40,384 nt of DNA. Origin: an uncultured bacterium. GTDB taxonomy: Bacteria; Cyanobacteriota; Vampirovibrionia; Gastranaerophilales; Gastranaerophilaceae. Numbering within the stretch: position 1 is the first letter of the stretch; each line of letters opens with the position of its first letter. Below the pieces are notes generated by a model. It worked only from the letters and a program-made list of their open reading frames with translations, was not told the DNA's origin and did not search any database. Of this stretch, positions 25,335-34,370 are shown piece by piece. The stretch lies in the NCBI GenBank assembly GCA_902763805.1, contig CACWTN010000013.1:1-40384 (forward strand). The letters run 5' to 3'. A program made the translations under genes and the position numbers.

Positions 25335-25605
25335 ACATAGGTCTCATCAAAAGAATAGTAGAAATATTAACCTGCAAAAAGTCGTGCTTTTCAACTTCCT
25401 TTTGAGGAATAAGTTTATATTCCAAACGGCAATCTTTGACGGCAATAAATTGCTTATTACTGTTCAGAACTTCACTGAGGAGCCTGTTCCTTTTTCCTAT
25501 TTTTGGCATAAAGACGTAACCGATTATTTTAAACTCGGCAGTTTCAATATAAACTTTTTCCTTCCAGACAGAATCCATTAAGTTAGATATCTCTTTTTTA
25601 TTCAT
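25324..25605 (-). CDS. Conserved-looking 93-residue protein in the pilus operon, function unknown
   Basis: The protein starts MNKKEISNLMDSVWKEKVYI and continues as a compact beta-rich domain (EFKIIGYVFMPKIGKRNRLL; NKQFIAVKDCRLEYKL; FLQVNISTILLMRP). There is no signal peptide or membrane helix. It begins 27 bases after the GspF/PilC stop, with GGGAAAGG as ribosome site, and overlaps the SDR gene. The pattern 'uptake strand, K-x-G-K-R-x-R, then K-x-F-I-A-V-x-D' suggests a small ligand-binding barrel. I cannot name a family with confidence. Confidence 0.7.
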   Translation of the reverse strand: MNKKEISNLMDSVWKEKVYIETAEFKIIGYVFMPKIGKRNRLLSEVLNSNKQFIAVKDCRLEYKLIPQKEVEKHDFLQVNISTILLMRPMYED

Positions 25606-25632
25606 TTTTACCTTTCCCGAAAACGATGCTTA

Positions 25633-26832
25633 CTACTGCTGATAAGACTGGAACAACGGTAAATACAAAGCAAGAGCCATAACCAAAACGATAGAACCGA
25701 TAATCAACAACATTATAGGTTCAATCATCTTCGTTACGGTATCAATAATACCGTCAAGCGTTTTATCAAGGAAGTTAACAGCCTTTTCAAGCATTTCTCC
25801 CAAACGACCGGATTGTTCACCTGTTGCAATCATAAACAGAAGCATTTTAGGCATTACCTTTGTAGCTTTAAGCGCCTGTGAAACCTGTAAACCTTGAGAA
25901 ACCTTTGTTATTGCGGCAGAAACTTTTTGATTCAGTATAGTATTTGTCAAAGTTATAACACCTAACTGCAAACAATCAACAATCGGAATACCTGCATCAT
26001 ACGAAACGCTGAATACAGAGAAAAAGTTAGAATAATTTGCATACATAACCAAATTGTTAAACAAAGGTATTTTCAGCATCGTTTTATCTATCAATTCTCT
26101 TGTGGGTTTCCAGTTATATGAGAAATAACTAATCGCAACAATAGCTATTATAAATATAGGAATTGTATACCAATAAGACCGTAAAAAATCTCCGGCATTA
26201 ATCATCTGCTGAGTAATCCATGGAAGCGCTTTTTCCTGCTGTGCAAACATCTCCTTAAAAGTAGGAAATACAAACATCAACATAACGAGCGAAACAATAG
26301 TTGCGAGTACAATAACAAATATCGGGTACATCAAAGTACCGATAACTTTACCCTTTGTATTTGCCTGTTTTGTCAGCAAGTCCTTAACACGCCCGAGAGT
26401 TTTTTCCAATTCACCGGCTTCTTCACCGGCTTTTACCAAACCGATAAAAATATATCCGAAAGCGTTAGGATAACGTGCTAAAGTATCCGCAAAAGTAGAA
26501 CCTGCCATAATTTGAGTTTTAAGGATTTTAGACAAATCCCTTATTTTTTTCTTTGCAGCTTCCTGCTCCATAAACATTAACGATTCAACGGCAGGAATAC
26601 CCGAAGAAAGCAAAATTTGCAACGTAGATATAAAATCTATCTTTTCATTCAAAGAAAGCGAAGTAACATTCTGCCCTTTCTTAGCCTTACTGTCAACATA
26701 CTCAGATATTTGAGTAGGTACCAAACCCATCTTTCTGATTACATCTCTTGCATCTTTTAAGTTTGAAGCCGTAACTTCACCCTTTATGATTTCTTTTCCT
26801 GCTTTTAATGCTTGATAACTGTATATTGGCAT
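25633..26832 (-). CDS. Type II secretion/type IV pilus inner-membrane platform protein (GspF/PilC)
   Basis: A 399-residue protein with two T2SSF domains (about residues 65-190 and 265-390), each ending in a transmembrane helix pair. Family marks are IPAVESLMFMEQEA, AGEEAGELEKTLGRVKDLL (G-E-x-x-G-x-L in the first copy) and ATGEQSGRLGEMLEK (the second). The N-terminus MPIYSYQALKAGKEIIKGEV is typical. It anchors the ATPase and drives pseudopilus or pilus assembly. It follows the ATPase gene by 16 bases, with AGAAGG as ribosome site. Confidence 0.95.
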   Translation of the reverse strand: MPIYSYQALKAGKEIIKGEVTASNLKDARDVIRKMGLVPTQISEYVDSKAKKGQNVTSLSLNEKIDFISTLQILLSSGIPAVESLMFMEQEAAKKKIRDLSKILKTQIMAGSTFADTLARYPNAFGYIFIGLVKAGEEAGELEKTLGRVKDLLTKQANTKGKVIGTLMYPIFVIVLATIVSLVMLMFVFPTFKEMFAQQEKALPWITQQMINAGDFLRSYWYTIPIFIIAIVAISYFSYNWKPTRELIDKTMLKIPLFNNLVMYANYSNFFSVFSVSYDAGIPIVDCLQLGVITLTNTILNQKVSAAITKVSQGLQVSQALKATKVMPKMLLFMIATGEQSGRLGEMLEKAVNFLDKTLDGIIDTVTKMIEPIMLLIIGSIVLVMALALYLPLFQSYQQ

Positions 26833-26848
26833 ACTGTTCTATATCCTT

Positions 26849-28924
26849 CTATTCATTTGCATAACCTAAAACTCTTATAAACTCATCCGTAGTTGTTTCA
26901 CCTGCTAATATGTGATTCAGACAGGAGGTTTTAAGAGTTTTCATACCCGCTCCTACAGCGTTTTCCTCAATTTCTATATCGTGCGCGCCCTGCGCAATAA
27001 GACGTTTAATTTCTCTTGTGATTGGCATAATCTCATAAATACCGATACGACCTGAGTATCCGAGGTAACCGCATTCTTTACAGCCTTTTTTTCTGTATAA
27101 TTTGGTCTGCAGAATTTCCTGCTGCATCTTAGGGTTTGTAGATATGTGTTTTACTTCTTCCTCGGAAGGGAAATAAGCTTCTTTACAGTGGTCGCAAAGC
27201 CTTCTTACAAGACGTTGGGCAATTACACCTGTTAATGTTGATGAAACAAGATAATCCTTAGCACCCATTTCTATAAGACGGGTAATTGTTGCTGCAGCAG
27301 AGTTTGTGTGAACGGTACTCAGAACAAGGTGACCTGTAAGAGCCGCTGAAATCGCAGTTTCTAGCGTTTCGAAGTCACGGATTTCACCAACAAGAATAAT
27401 ATCAGGGTCTTGTCTTAATATTGCTCTCATACAAGAGGCAAAAGTAATGTCCGCTTTTGTATTTACCTGAGATTGGTTTATACCTTCAAGTTTAATTTCA
27501 ACCGGGTCTTCAATTGTAGTAATATTAACATCTTCTTTGTTCAGTGCTTTTAATATAGTGTAAAGTGTAGTAGTTTTACCTGAACCGGTAGGACCTGATG
27601 TCAAGATAATACCGTTAGGACACTGAACCATATCGTGAATTTTCTGAATATCTTCTTCCGAAGCACCCTGAATAACCATTTTTTGTCCTGCAGTTTTTAA
27701 ACTTACCGCCGGCGCCAAAATACGAATAACAACTTTTTCTTTTCCAGATACAGGTAAAGTATTTATACGGAAGTCATACATCCTGTCATTATATTTGATA
27801 GAAAACGTACCGTCCTGAGGACGTCTGTGTTCCGCAATATTCATTCTTGCAAGAACCTTAAAACGTGTGATAACCGCCTGTTCAATACTTCCCGGGATAT
27901 CAAGAACTTTTTTCAGAATACCGTCATGTCTTACTCTTACTACGTAATAACCCAAACGCGGTTCTATATGAATATCCGAAGCCTTCGCATCAATAGAATC
28001 GGTAATAATCTTATAAACAAACTTAGCAACATTTCCGCTTGCATCCTGAAGTTCTTTTTCTACCTGAGCCCAAAGCTGGTCTTCATCAGCATACTCTGCG
28101 GTTTCTTCCTCAATACTTTGGATAATTCTTTCAGTTTCTTTTGCAGACTGCTCCGATTTTCTTTTGATAAAATATTCTTTCAAAAATGCTTCATACACAT
28201 GATATGGAGCTGTATACACATTAACACTGCGTCCTGTTGATAAAGATATTTCTTTAACAGTATTTTTGTCTTCAGGGTTAAGCATTGCAACGCCAAGCTT
28301 ATTACCCTCCTCTAGAGAAAGAATTATAACCTTCTTTTTCTCAACAAAATCGTCAGGAAGCAATTTTAATATTTTTTCATTTACACGGATATCCGATTTG
28401 GAAATAACTTTACATCCGTATTTTTTCTGAAGATAAGATGCAATTTTATCCGGAGTTAAAATTTGTTTTTCAAAAAAAACTCCGTCTAAAGGAACAGAAC
28501 GCTCAACGCTTAAGCGTTTTGCCTCCTGCAGTTGTTCTGCCGTCAGCCAGCCTATGCCTACAAGCATATCCTCAGCAGATAATTCACCTGAACCTGCAGA
28601 AGGCTGTTCCTGCACCTGCGGGTTCTCGACAGAAACATCAACAGTTCTTTCCTGAGACTCAACTGACGAGATATTTCTCATAATCTCATCAAAATCTCCT
28701 GATTCAACCGGTATAAACTGCGGAACAAGTTCACCTAATTTTTCCTGAATAATGGAAGATATTGAATTTTTATTTTGTGCATAATTTTTATTAAGAATTA
28801 TATAAAAATTATTCTGCCTTTTATCCACTGGAATAAAACCTGATGTTTTCATCAGGTTTAATTCAAATTGACTAACGTATTCTTGCTTAATACTGCTCTT
28901 TAACTTTTCCAGTTGATTAGACAT
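26849..28924 (-). CDS. Type II secretion/type IV pilus assembly ATPase (GspE/PilB)
   Basis: A 691-residue hexameric motor. Residues 1-100 are an extra helical domain I do not recognise. Residues 120-250 form the MshEN/GspE N-terminal domain that binds c-di-GMP in some relatives. The motor part has Walker A SGPTGSGKTTT (444-452), the aspartate box IEDPVE, Walker B DPDIILVGEIRD (506-517) and the histidine box STVHTN. A zinc-binding tetracysteine is present (C577/C580 and C615/C618). All catalytic elements are intact. Its start codon overlaps the secretin stop (TAATG), coupling the two genes. Confidence 0.95.
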   Translation of the reverse strand: MSNQLEKLKSSIKQEYVSQFELNLMKTSGFIPVDKRQNNFYIILNKNYAQNKNSISSIIQEKLGELVPQFIPVESGDFDEIMRNISSVESQERTVDVSVENPQVQEQPSAGSGELSAEDMLVGIGWLTAEQLQEAKRLSVERSVPLDGVFFEKQILTPDKIASYLQKKYGCKVISKSDIRVNEKILKLLPDDFVEKKKVIILSLEEGNKLGVAMLNPEDKNTVKEISLSTGRSVNVYTAPYHVYEAFLKEYFIKRKSEQSAKETERIIQSIEEETAEYADEDQLWAQVEKELQDASGNVAKFVYKIITDSIDAKASDIHIEPRLGYYVVRVRHDGILKKVLDIPGSIEQAVITRFKVLARMNIAEHRRPQDGTFSIKYNDRMYDFRINTLPVSGKEKVVIRILAPAVSLKTAGQKMVIQGASEEDIQKIHDMVQCPNGIILTSGPTGSGKTTTLYTILKALNKEDVNITTIEDPVEIKLEGINQSQVNTKADITFASCMRAILRQDPDIILVGEIRDFETLETAISAALTGHLVLSTVHTNSAAATITRLIEMGAKDYLVSSTLTGVIAQRLVRRLCDHCKEAYFPSEEEVKHISTNPKMQQEILQTKLYRKKGCKECGYLGYSGRIGIYEIMPITREIKRLIAQGAHDIEIEENAVGAGMKTLKTSCLNHILAGETTTDEFIRVLGYANE

Positions 28925-30828
28925 TATAATCTATCCGCTACGGAATCCTCTCCATCATGAATAATTTTTGGCGTAATCATAATAACCAGCTCATTTTTTG
29001 TTTTAGATGTGCTGACTGATCTGAATGCTGCACCAATAACCGGCAAATCACCTAATACAGGGATTTTCTGAACGGTTTTGAACTCTGTTTCTCTGATTAA
29101 GCCGCCTATTACTAATGTTTCTCCGTCTTTAATTCTTACATTTTTCAGATTCAGCTTTCTTCTGTTTAATAATGTAGCGGCAAGGTCTTTTGTACCGTCA
29201 TTATTTGTAGAATATTCTTTACCTGCTTCTGTTGAATATTCAGGATTAATATTCATAGTCACATAACCATCAGGTGATATAAACGGTACCAATGATATCT
29301 TTATACCTTTATCATCACCAATTGTATATGTTCTCTGAACAGAACCTGTTGCACCTTCTCCGTTAGAAGTAGATGACAGGAATTCAGATGTTACTTTTTC
29401 TACATAATCTTCCGTTAAATCAATCATAGACGGCTGACCATTTGTAATTAAAAGTTTTGGATTAGCAAGAACTCTTCCTTTGTTATTTTCAATTAAGTAG
29501 TTCATTTGCCAAGTAATATATGATCCGCTTCCATATATATTAGGATCTTTACCACTTACTTCCCAGTATTTTAGAGATCCATCCTCACCGTTAGACCAAC
29601 CGGACTTAACAACCGGATACAAACGATCTCCGACGCCGCCCTGACGTCCGCCGCTTGTTATACCATTGTTAAAAGTTACACCCCAGTTCTTTGACTGAAT
29701 CGACCAGTTGTTTTGGAATTCTTTCATACCTTCTTCGTTTAATTCAACAACAGACAACTCTAAATATGCCTGACGTTGTTTTATATCATTAGATCTTATG
29801 AACTCTTCAACCATTGCCTGCTGCGCAGCAGAACCGCCTACCATCATTATCACACCTCTTGACTGATAATAAGCAATTGCCAGGTTTTGAGCATCAAAAG
29901 CAACATTACCGCTTGAAGTTGCAGTTGCAGACTGTTTTGTCTGACAAGCAACAACGCCTTCTCCTAATACTACAGATTCAACCTGTTCGCCACCGGCAGC
30001 TGATGCTCCGCCGGTCATAATACCAGCAGCACTGCCGGTACTTACACCCGGAGTAGGAACAAAACCGTCATTTCCACCTCCGCCACTGCCACCGCTTGAT
30101 TTTGAACCATGAGCAGGTAACAGCATATTACAAATCATATCTGCCATTTCTTTTGGAGTAGTATGACTTAATGTAAATGATTTGGTTTCCGGTTTCTTAT
30201 CAAGCTGAGCAATAACTTTTCTTACGATTTCAGCATCTGATGGCATGCCAAAAACAATAACTTCGTTTGTTGCAGAGTTTACTGTAGCAGCTTCAACACC
30301 GGATACACCTGTTTTTTTCATTCCAAACACATTCTTGTTCAGGAATTGCGCAACACTTGCCGCACTTACATACTGTACCGGGAATACCATCATTTCCTGC
30401 TTAGAAAATACAGCATTGTCTTTATCAGTTTTAGATATAATTACCAATGTATTGTCCTGTAAATAGTAATTTAATCCTGTAACCTGCAAAACCAAAGCAA
30501 ATGCATCATTAATCGGCATGTCAACAAGGTCTAACGTAACTTTTCCGTTTACAGATGAGTGAAACACAATATTTTTTCCTGCTTTATCTGCAAACATTCT
30601 TAACACCTGTTTAACATCCGAATCACGCAAACTTAATGTAATCTTTTCATTTGCAGAGGTAAGACTTACATCTCCTGCCAATGAAGTTGACACCGCAGCT
30701 GCCTGACGGCTTGAATATGATGATGAACCATAACCGCTGTTATAAGCCGGATACGCATATGATGAAGGTGCAGTAAACGCCAATAATAACGCTGCTGATA
30801 AAAATCTTTTTATATGACTATATTTCAT
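28924..30828 (-). CDS. Secretin of a type II secretion/type IV pilus system (GspD/PilQ)
   Basis: A 634-residue exported protein. A signal peptide (RFLSAALLLAFTAPSSYAY) leads to a Tyr/Ser/Gly-rich stretch. An STN/N0 domain (residues 60-133: LSLRDSDVKQVLRMFADKAG) and an N1-type domain (about 145-210) follow, then a Gly/Ser-rich insert (241-285). The secretin core covers roughly 360-620 and ends in VQKIPVLGDLPVIGAAFR and ELVIMITPKII, the classic signature. It would form the outer-membrane ring. Its start overlaps the PilP/GspC-like stop by ATGA. No lipoprotein pilotin gene is next to it. Confidence 0.95.
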   Translation of the reverse strand: MKYSHIKRFLSAALLLAFTAPSSYAYPAYNSGYGSSSYSSRQAAAVSTSLAGDVSLTSANEKITLSLRDSDVKQVLRMFADKAGKNIVFHSSVNGKVTLDLVDMPINDAFALVLQVTGLNYYLQDNTLVIISKTDKDNAVFSKQEMMVFPVQYVSAASVAQFLNKNVFGMKKTGVSGVEAATVNSATNEVIVFGMPSDAEIVRKVIAQLDKKPETKSFTLSHTTPKEMADMICNMLLPAHGSKSSGGSGGGGNDGFVPTPGVSTGSAAGIMTGGASAAGGEQVESVVLGEGVVACQTKQSATATSSGNVAFDAQNLAIAYYQSRGVIMMVGGSAAQQAMVEEFIRSNDIKQRQAYLELSVVELNEEGMKEFQNNWSIQSKNWGVTFNNGITSGGRQGGVGDRLYPVVKSGWSNGEDGSLKYWEVSGKDPNIYGSGSYITWQMNYLIENNKGRVLANPKLLITNGQPSMIDLTEDYVEKVTSEFLSSTSNGEGATGSVQRTYTIGDDKGIKISLVPFISPDGYVTMNINPEYSTEAGKEYSTNNDGTKDLAATLLNRRKLNLKNVRIKDGETLVIGGLIRETEFKTVQKIPVLGDLPVIGAAFRSVSTSKTKNELVIMITPKIIHDGEDSVADRL

Positions 30829-31505
30829 CGTTTTTCTCCTCCGAATTTTTTACTTAAATTTGAAACGTCATTATAATTTACCGAACCGTCAGTTAACAAT
30901 TCTCCGATTCCTGCGGTATAAGTATTATTTCCTAACTTAACAGTTACACTGTCTTTTGCAATTGATAAAACCTTGTATTTGCTGATAGTATCGCCTTTTT
31001 TAACCAGATAATCAGTTCCGTCGATACTAAGTATTGCAGACGGGCTGTACTTGTCATACAGAATACCGGACACAACCGTCTCCATAACCTTAGCAGCTTC
31101 CGGATTCACAGCCATTCCGTCTGGCGGTGCAATCAGGTCAAACTTTGGTACATCATTCACCAATTCCGGAGAGGTTTGTATCTCATTTCCGAGTTTTCTG
31201 TACGGAACAAACGGATTTGCTTTAACAACCCCTGACGGTATTGTAATTACATCTTTTTTTGCTGACATTGATGCCATTGGCGAAGGAATTGCAGAAATCA
31301 GATTCCCGCTTTCCATATTATCCGCAACTCTTAAATTTACAAACGCAAACCCGGAGCAGACTATAATCAGCACTCCAAACAACAGCGAGCAGACTTTTAA
31401 TATTTGCGGTTTTTTATTTCTGCGAGAAAAACTTTCTTCCAAACCGTCAGCCGTCAGCATTAATGTTTCCGAATCTAAATCCTTCATAATACTATGCTTA
31501 CTCAT
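30825..31505 (-). CDS. PilP/GspC-like periplasmic alignment protein
   Basis: A 226-residue protein with a cytoplasmic N-terminus of about 35 residues, one transmembrane helix (VCSLLFGVLIIVCSGFAFV) and a periplasmic domain. An ANPFVPYRK segment and then VVSGILYDKYSPSAILSIDG and YLVKKGDTISKYKV fit the small beta-barrel of PilP/GspC homology regions, which touches secretin N-domains. The identity is inferred from fold pattern and position at the head of the operon. The ribosome site is weak (AGAAGT). The usual companions PilM, PilN and PilO are absent here. Confidence 0.75.
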   Translation of the reverse strand: MSKHSIMKDLDSETLMLTADGLEESFSRRNKKPQILKVCSLLFGVLIIVCSGFAFVNLRVADNMESGNLISAIPSPMASMSAKKDVITIPSGVVKANPFVPYRKLGNEIQTSPELVNDVPKFDLIAPPDGMAVNPEAAKVMETVVSGILYDKYSPSAILSIDGTDYLVKKGDTISKYKVLSIAKDSVTVKLGNNTYTAGIGELLTDGSVNYNDVSNLSKKFGGEKR

Positions 31506-31795
31506 TACTTCTAACTGTAATCTCTCTTTTACTATTCCATCTGTAATAAATGATATAATGACTTTTAACTTGTTAAATCATTTATTTATACTATTTGGTT
31601 GAAAAATAATGTAAAAAATGAATTTCTAATTACAACAACCTACTATAATCATATCATATTTTTCATATAAGGCAAGATTTAAAAATTTTTAACATCAAAT
31701 GGAATGCGGTTTCTAATTGAATTTAATAATTCTGTTATTTCATTTTCCGTTTTTTGTTTTATTGAAAGAATTAAATTGTATGTTAAAATAGTATT
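31506..31795. promoter_or_regulatory. Divergent control region between the pilus operon and the HD-domain gene
   Basis: This 290-base AT-rich region contains no ORF I support. TTTAAC-TT-GTTAAA at 31564-31577 is a perfect 6-bp inverted repeat lying inside a longer imperfect one, about 60-70 bp upstream of the pilus operon start: a plausible operator. The minus-strand promoter is unclear. Confidence 0.45.
31762..31789 (+). promoter_or_regulatory. Promoter set for a leaderless HD-domain transcript
   Basis: TTGAAA (31762-31767), 16 bp, and TAAAAT (31784-31789) with a TGT extension are followed after 6 nt by the ATG at 31796. The expected transcription start coincides with the start codon; no Shine-Dalgarno is seen. 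Confidence 0.6.
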
Positions 31796-32608
31796 ATGAT
31801 GAAATCAGTAAAAGAAGTTTCAATAGAATCAAAGATTTTAAAACGATTACAGACACACCCCAAATGCCTTGAGCTTGTAAATTATCTGTTTAATGATGCA
31901 GAGCTGCAGGAAATGCAGGATTATGCAAACAATGTTTCAATAAAGCGTTTGGGATACAATGACCATGGTCCTGTTCACATGCGTCAGGTTACTGCGAATG
32001 CGATAAAAATGCTTAATATTTTACATGAAGCCGGCATTCAGACTTCTCTTGAAGCGGAAGAAATAGGAACTTTTGAAGACAGTTTGTGTGCAATTATTCT
32101 TGCCGGACTTATGCATGACTTAGGAATGATGATTGGGCGGGAAGGTCACGAACAAATGTCTGTAATTCTTGCAAAACCCATTCTTGAAAGAGCGGTAATG
32201 CACCTTTTCCCTGACAATCTCCACAGAAGAACCGTTATAAAATCTGTTGCAATAGAAGCGATTATAGGTCATATGGCATCACGGAGAATTCACTCTATCG
32301 AAGCAGGAATTATTCTTATTGCGGATGGCTGCGATATGACAAAAGGACGTGCAAGAATTCCGCTCATTCTGAATACCACACCGAAAGTAGGCGATATCCA
32401 TAAATATTCGGCAAACGCTATTGACAGAATAAGCATCCACAGAGGCGAGAAAAAACCGATAAGAATCGATATCGAGATGTCGGGTGAAGTCGGATTTTTT
32501 CAGATAGAAGAAGTTTTAATCACAAAAATAAATATGAGTCCGTCAAAACAATTTGTCGAACTATACGCCGGAGTTGAAGGCGCTGAACCTAAGTGCTATA
32601 TGGAATAA
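31796..32608 (+). CDS. HD-domain phosphohydrolase
   Basis: A 270-residue soluble protein. The metal-binding HD set is visible: H61 in GPVHMRQV, the H107-D108 pair in LAGLMHDLGMM, H118 in REGHEQM and the later IIGHMASRR. ILIADGCDMTKGRAR supplies the closing aspartate. HD proteins hydrolyse nucleotides, cyclic dinucleotides or (p)ppGpp; the substrate is not clear, and the about 70-residue C-terminal domain (KKPIRIDIEMSGEVGFFQIE) may be an effector or dimer module. Two ATGs in a row start the frame; the first is chosen because it fits the -10 spacing. It converges on the GH13 gene with a one-base gap. Confidence 0.87.
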   Translation: MMKSVKEVSIESKILKRLQTHPKCLELVNYLFNDAELQEMQDYANNVSIKRLGYNDHGPVHMRQVTANAIKMLNILHEAGIQTSLEAEEIGTFEDSLCAIILAGLMHDLGMMIGREGHEQMSVILAKPILERAVMHLFPDNLHRRTVIKSVAIEAIIGHMASRRIHSIEAGIILIADGCDMTKGRARIPLILNTTPKVGDIHKYSANAIDRISIHRGEKKPIRIDIEMSGEVGFFQIEEVLITKINMSPSKQFVELYAGVEGAEPKCYME

Positions 32609-32609
32609 G

Positions 32610-34370
32610 CTAAACTTTTTGCTTATATGCATGTTCTTTGCGTTCATATTCTATATGAGGTGTATCTATTTCAAAGACATACGCATCTGCAGGAGCAAGA
32701 TTTACTCTAAGTTCGTTTTCCTCCACCTGGAATTCACTTTTTTCACCATATTCAGGAACCATATTAACAAGCTTTTGGGTTTCTTTTAAGCCCGGGATTT
32801 CTATAATACCTGTTACATTTCTGTTTGGATTTTTATTTGCAACAACAAGAATTGTTCTTCCGTTGTTATGTCTTGCAAATGTTATAATCTGGTCATTCAA
32901 ATCCTCACGCTTATCCAGTTCTATAAAGCTTGAGTTTCTGTCAGCAAGAACATCCAGATTTTCGGCTCTCATTTTTGTACAGCCTTTAATAACCCTTTCA
33001 ATATCAGGACTGTTTCCGCCGGGTTTTCTTGCCAGGTTAAATATCGCAAGGTGGAATCTGTGTTCATTTGACTCATTTCTGTCGGTCATTGTTTCAGGGT
33101 CTATTGTATTTCTGTATTTATAATCATAATAATCACCTGTCTGGAATCCGTCGACAAAATACGGATTGCACATCGGGATTGTTGACTGAAGCACGGTAGT
33201 CATCTTACAGAAGTTTTCCCCGCCGTGGAGCATTGATGAAACATCGTCGTGAGTAAGGAATGAACCTATTACCGATTTACCCGAAGGTAAACGATGAGAC
33301 AAGTCCAAATTAGATTTTATATAATCATTAAATTCCGAAGCGCCTTTCCAGTCGTGGAAAATATGATATTGTCCGTAGTATTCATCAAATCCGGCTCTTA
33401 ACAAATCTTCCGGTCTGTCGAACGGCATATTAATCATCGGAGATGCACATTCATAAGTATAACTTTCTGCAAGCCAGCCGAATTCAGGATCTTTTGTATG
33501 AGAATATGTTATTAATTTATCCCAAAATTCTGTCGGTTTCGCACGTGCAACGTCAGCTCTTATTCCGTCAATACCCAAATCTATGCAGGCATCGACGTAC
33601 TGCCTGTGCATTTCATACAGCGCAGGATTAAGCGTTCTTTTTGTAATATCTGCCCACGGCTCAAACATTCTGATATCTTCCCAGCCCTGAGGAGTTTTAT
33701 CTTCGCCATTTCTGCCAAATGCCATTAGTTCCGGCTCGTTTTCAAACAGCTCAACCGACGCACAGCTCGGAAGATCAAGCATAACTTTTATATTACGTTT
33801 GTGACATTCGTCAATAAATGCTTTAAACTGTTCATTCGGAGTTCTCGGGTCATTTTTGTCTATGAGCGTCGGGTCGATTGCCAAATCACCGTTGTCTTCA
33901 ATAAACTTTAATGGTGAATACAGAGAACCTGCTGTTCCCATTGCATTTTTCTTACCCGTAGGGTGAATAGGAAGTATGTGAATAGTATTAAATCCATCTT
34001 CTTTTACCTCATCCAATCTTTCTATCGCATTTAAAAAAGTACCGACTTGTTCACCGCTCTTAAGAGAGATTCTGTCATCTCCGTTCAAATCTTTTGCATT
34101 AAAAATTCTGGGTACAATTGCAAGCATTACTGACTCATTATTTCGTATCATTGAGCGAAGATTATTGTGATACTGTTGTTTTTCAGGATTTCTGTCACCT
34201 GCTTTTTTTACTGCGGGAGCATTAATCATTGCCAGATTATCCAGATATTTTTCTGTAACTTTGTTATCTTTTGCAGCATTTATTGCAGGAGAAGTGTGGT
34301 ATTCCGCGCGGAATGCCATATAATTATTTATTCTGCTGACATTACTAACACCATTAACCAATATTGTCAT
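32610..34370 (-). CDS. GH13 alpha-amylase-family glycosidase, cytoplasmic
   Basis: A 586-residue protein without signal peptide. After an unusual N-terminus of about 75 residues (MTILVNGVSNVSRINNYMAF) comes a TIM-barrel with catalytic residues D273 (GIDGIRADVARA), E302 (WLAES) and D375 (FLTHDD). Conserved region I, normally D-x-x-x-N-H, is LDLPSCASVE, so the subsite-lining His is absent; this suggests a non-classical specificity such as a maltosyltransferase-like or oligosaccharide-acting enzyme. The C-terminal beta-domain (FARHNNGRTILVVANKN) is present. Its start lies 17 bases inside the upstream 850-residue gene, with AGGTG before the ATG, so it is co-translated with the two membrane proteins. 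Confidence 0.88.
   Translation of the reverse strand: MTILVNGVSNVSRINNYMAFRAEYHTSPAINAAKDNKVTEKYLDNLAMINAPAVKKAGDRNPEKQQYHNNLRSMIRNNESVMLAIVPRIFNAKDLNGDDRISLKSGEQVGTFLNAIERLDEVKEDGFNTIHILPIHPTGKKNAMGTAGSLYSPLKFIEDNGDLAIDPTLIDKNDPRTPNEQFKAFIDECHKRNIKVMLDLPSCASVELFENEPELMAFGRNGEDKTPQGWEDIRMFEPWADITKRTLNPALYEMHRQYVDACIDLGIDGIRADVARAKPTEFWDKLITYSHTKDPEFGWLAESYTYECASPMINMPFDRPEDLLRAGFDEYYGQYHIFHDWKGASEFNDYIKSNLDLSHRLPSGKSVIGSFLTHDDVSSMLHGGENFCKMTTVLQSTIPMCNPYFVDGFQTGDYYDYKYRNTIDPETMTDRNESNEHRFHLAIFNLARKPGGNSPDIERVIKGCTKMRAENLDVLADRNSSFIELDKREDLNDQIITFARHNNGRTILVVANKNPNRNVTGIIEIPGLKETQKLVNMVPEYGEKSEFQVEENELRVNLAPADAYVFEIDTPHIEYERKEHAYKQKV

Noticed and set aside
31051..31602. Plus-strand 183-residue open frame opposite the PilP/GspC-like gene
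   Set aside because: It is antisense to a coupled operon gene, its Ser/Ile/Thr-rich composition is that of a shadow frame, and it runs into the divergent control region.
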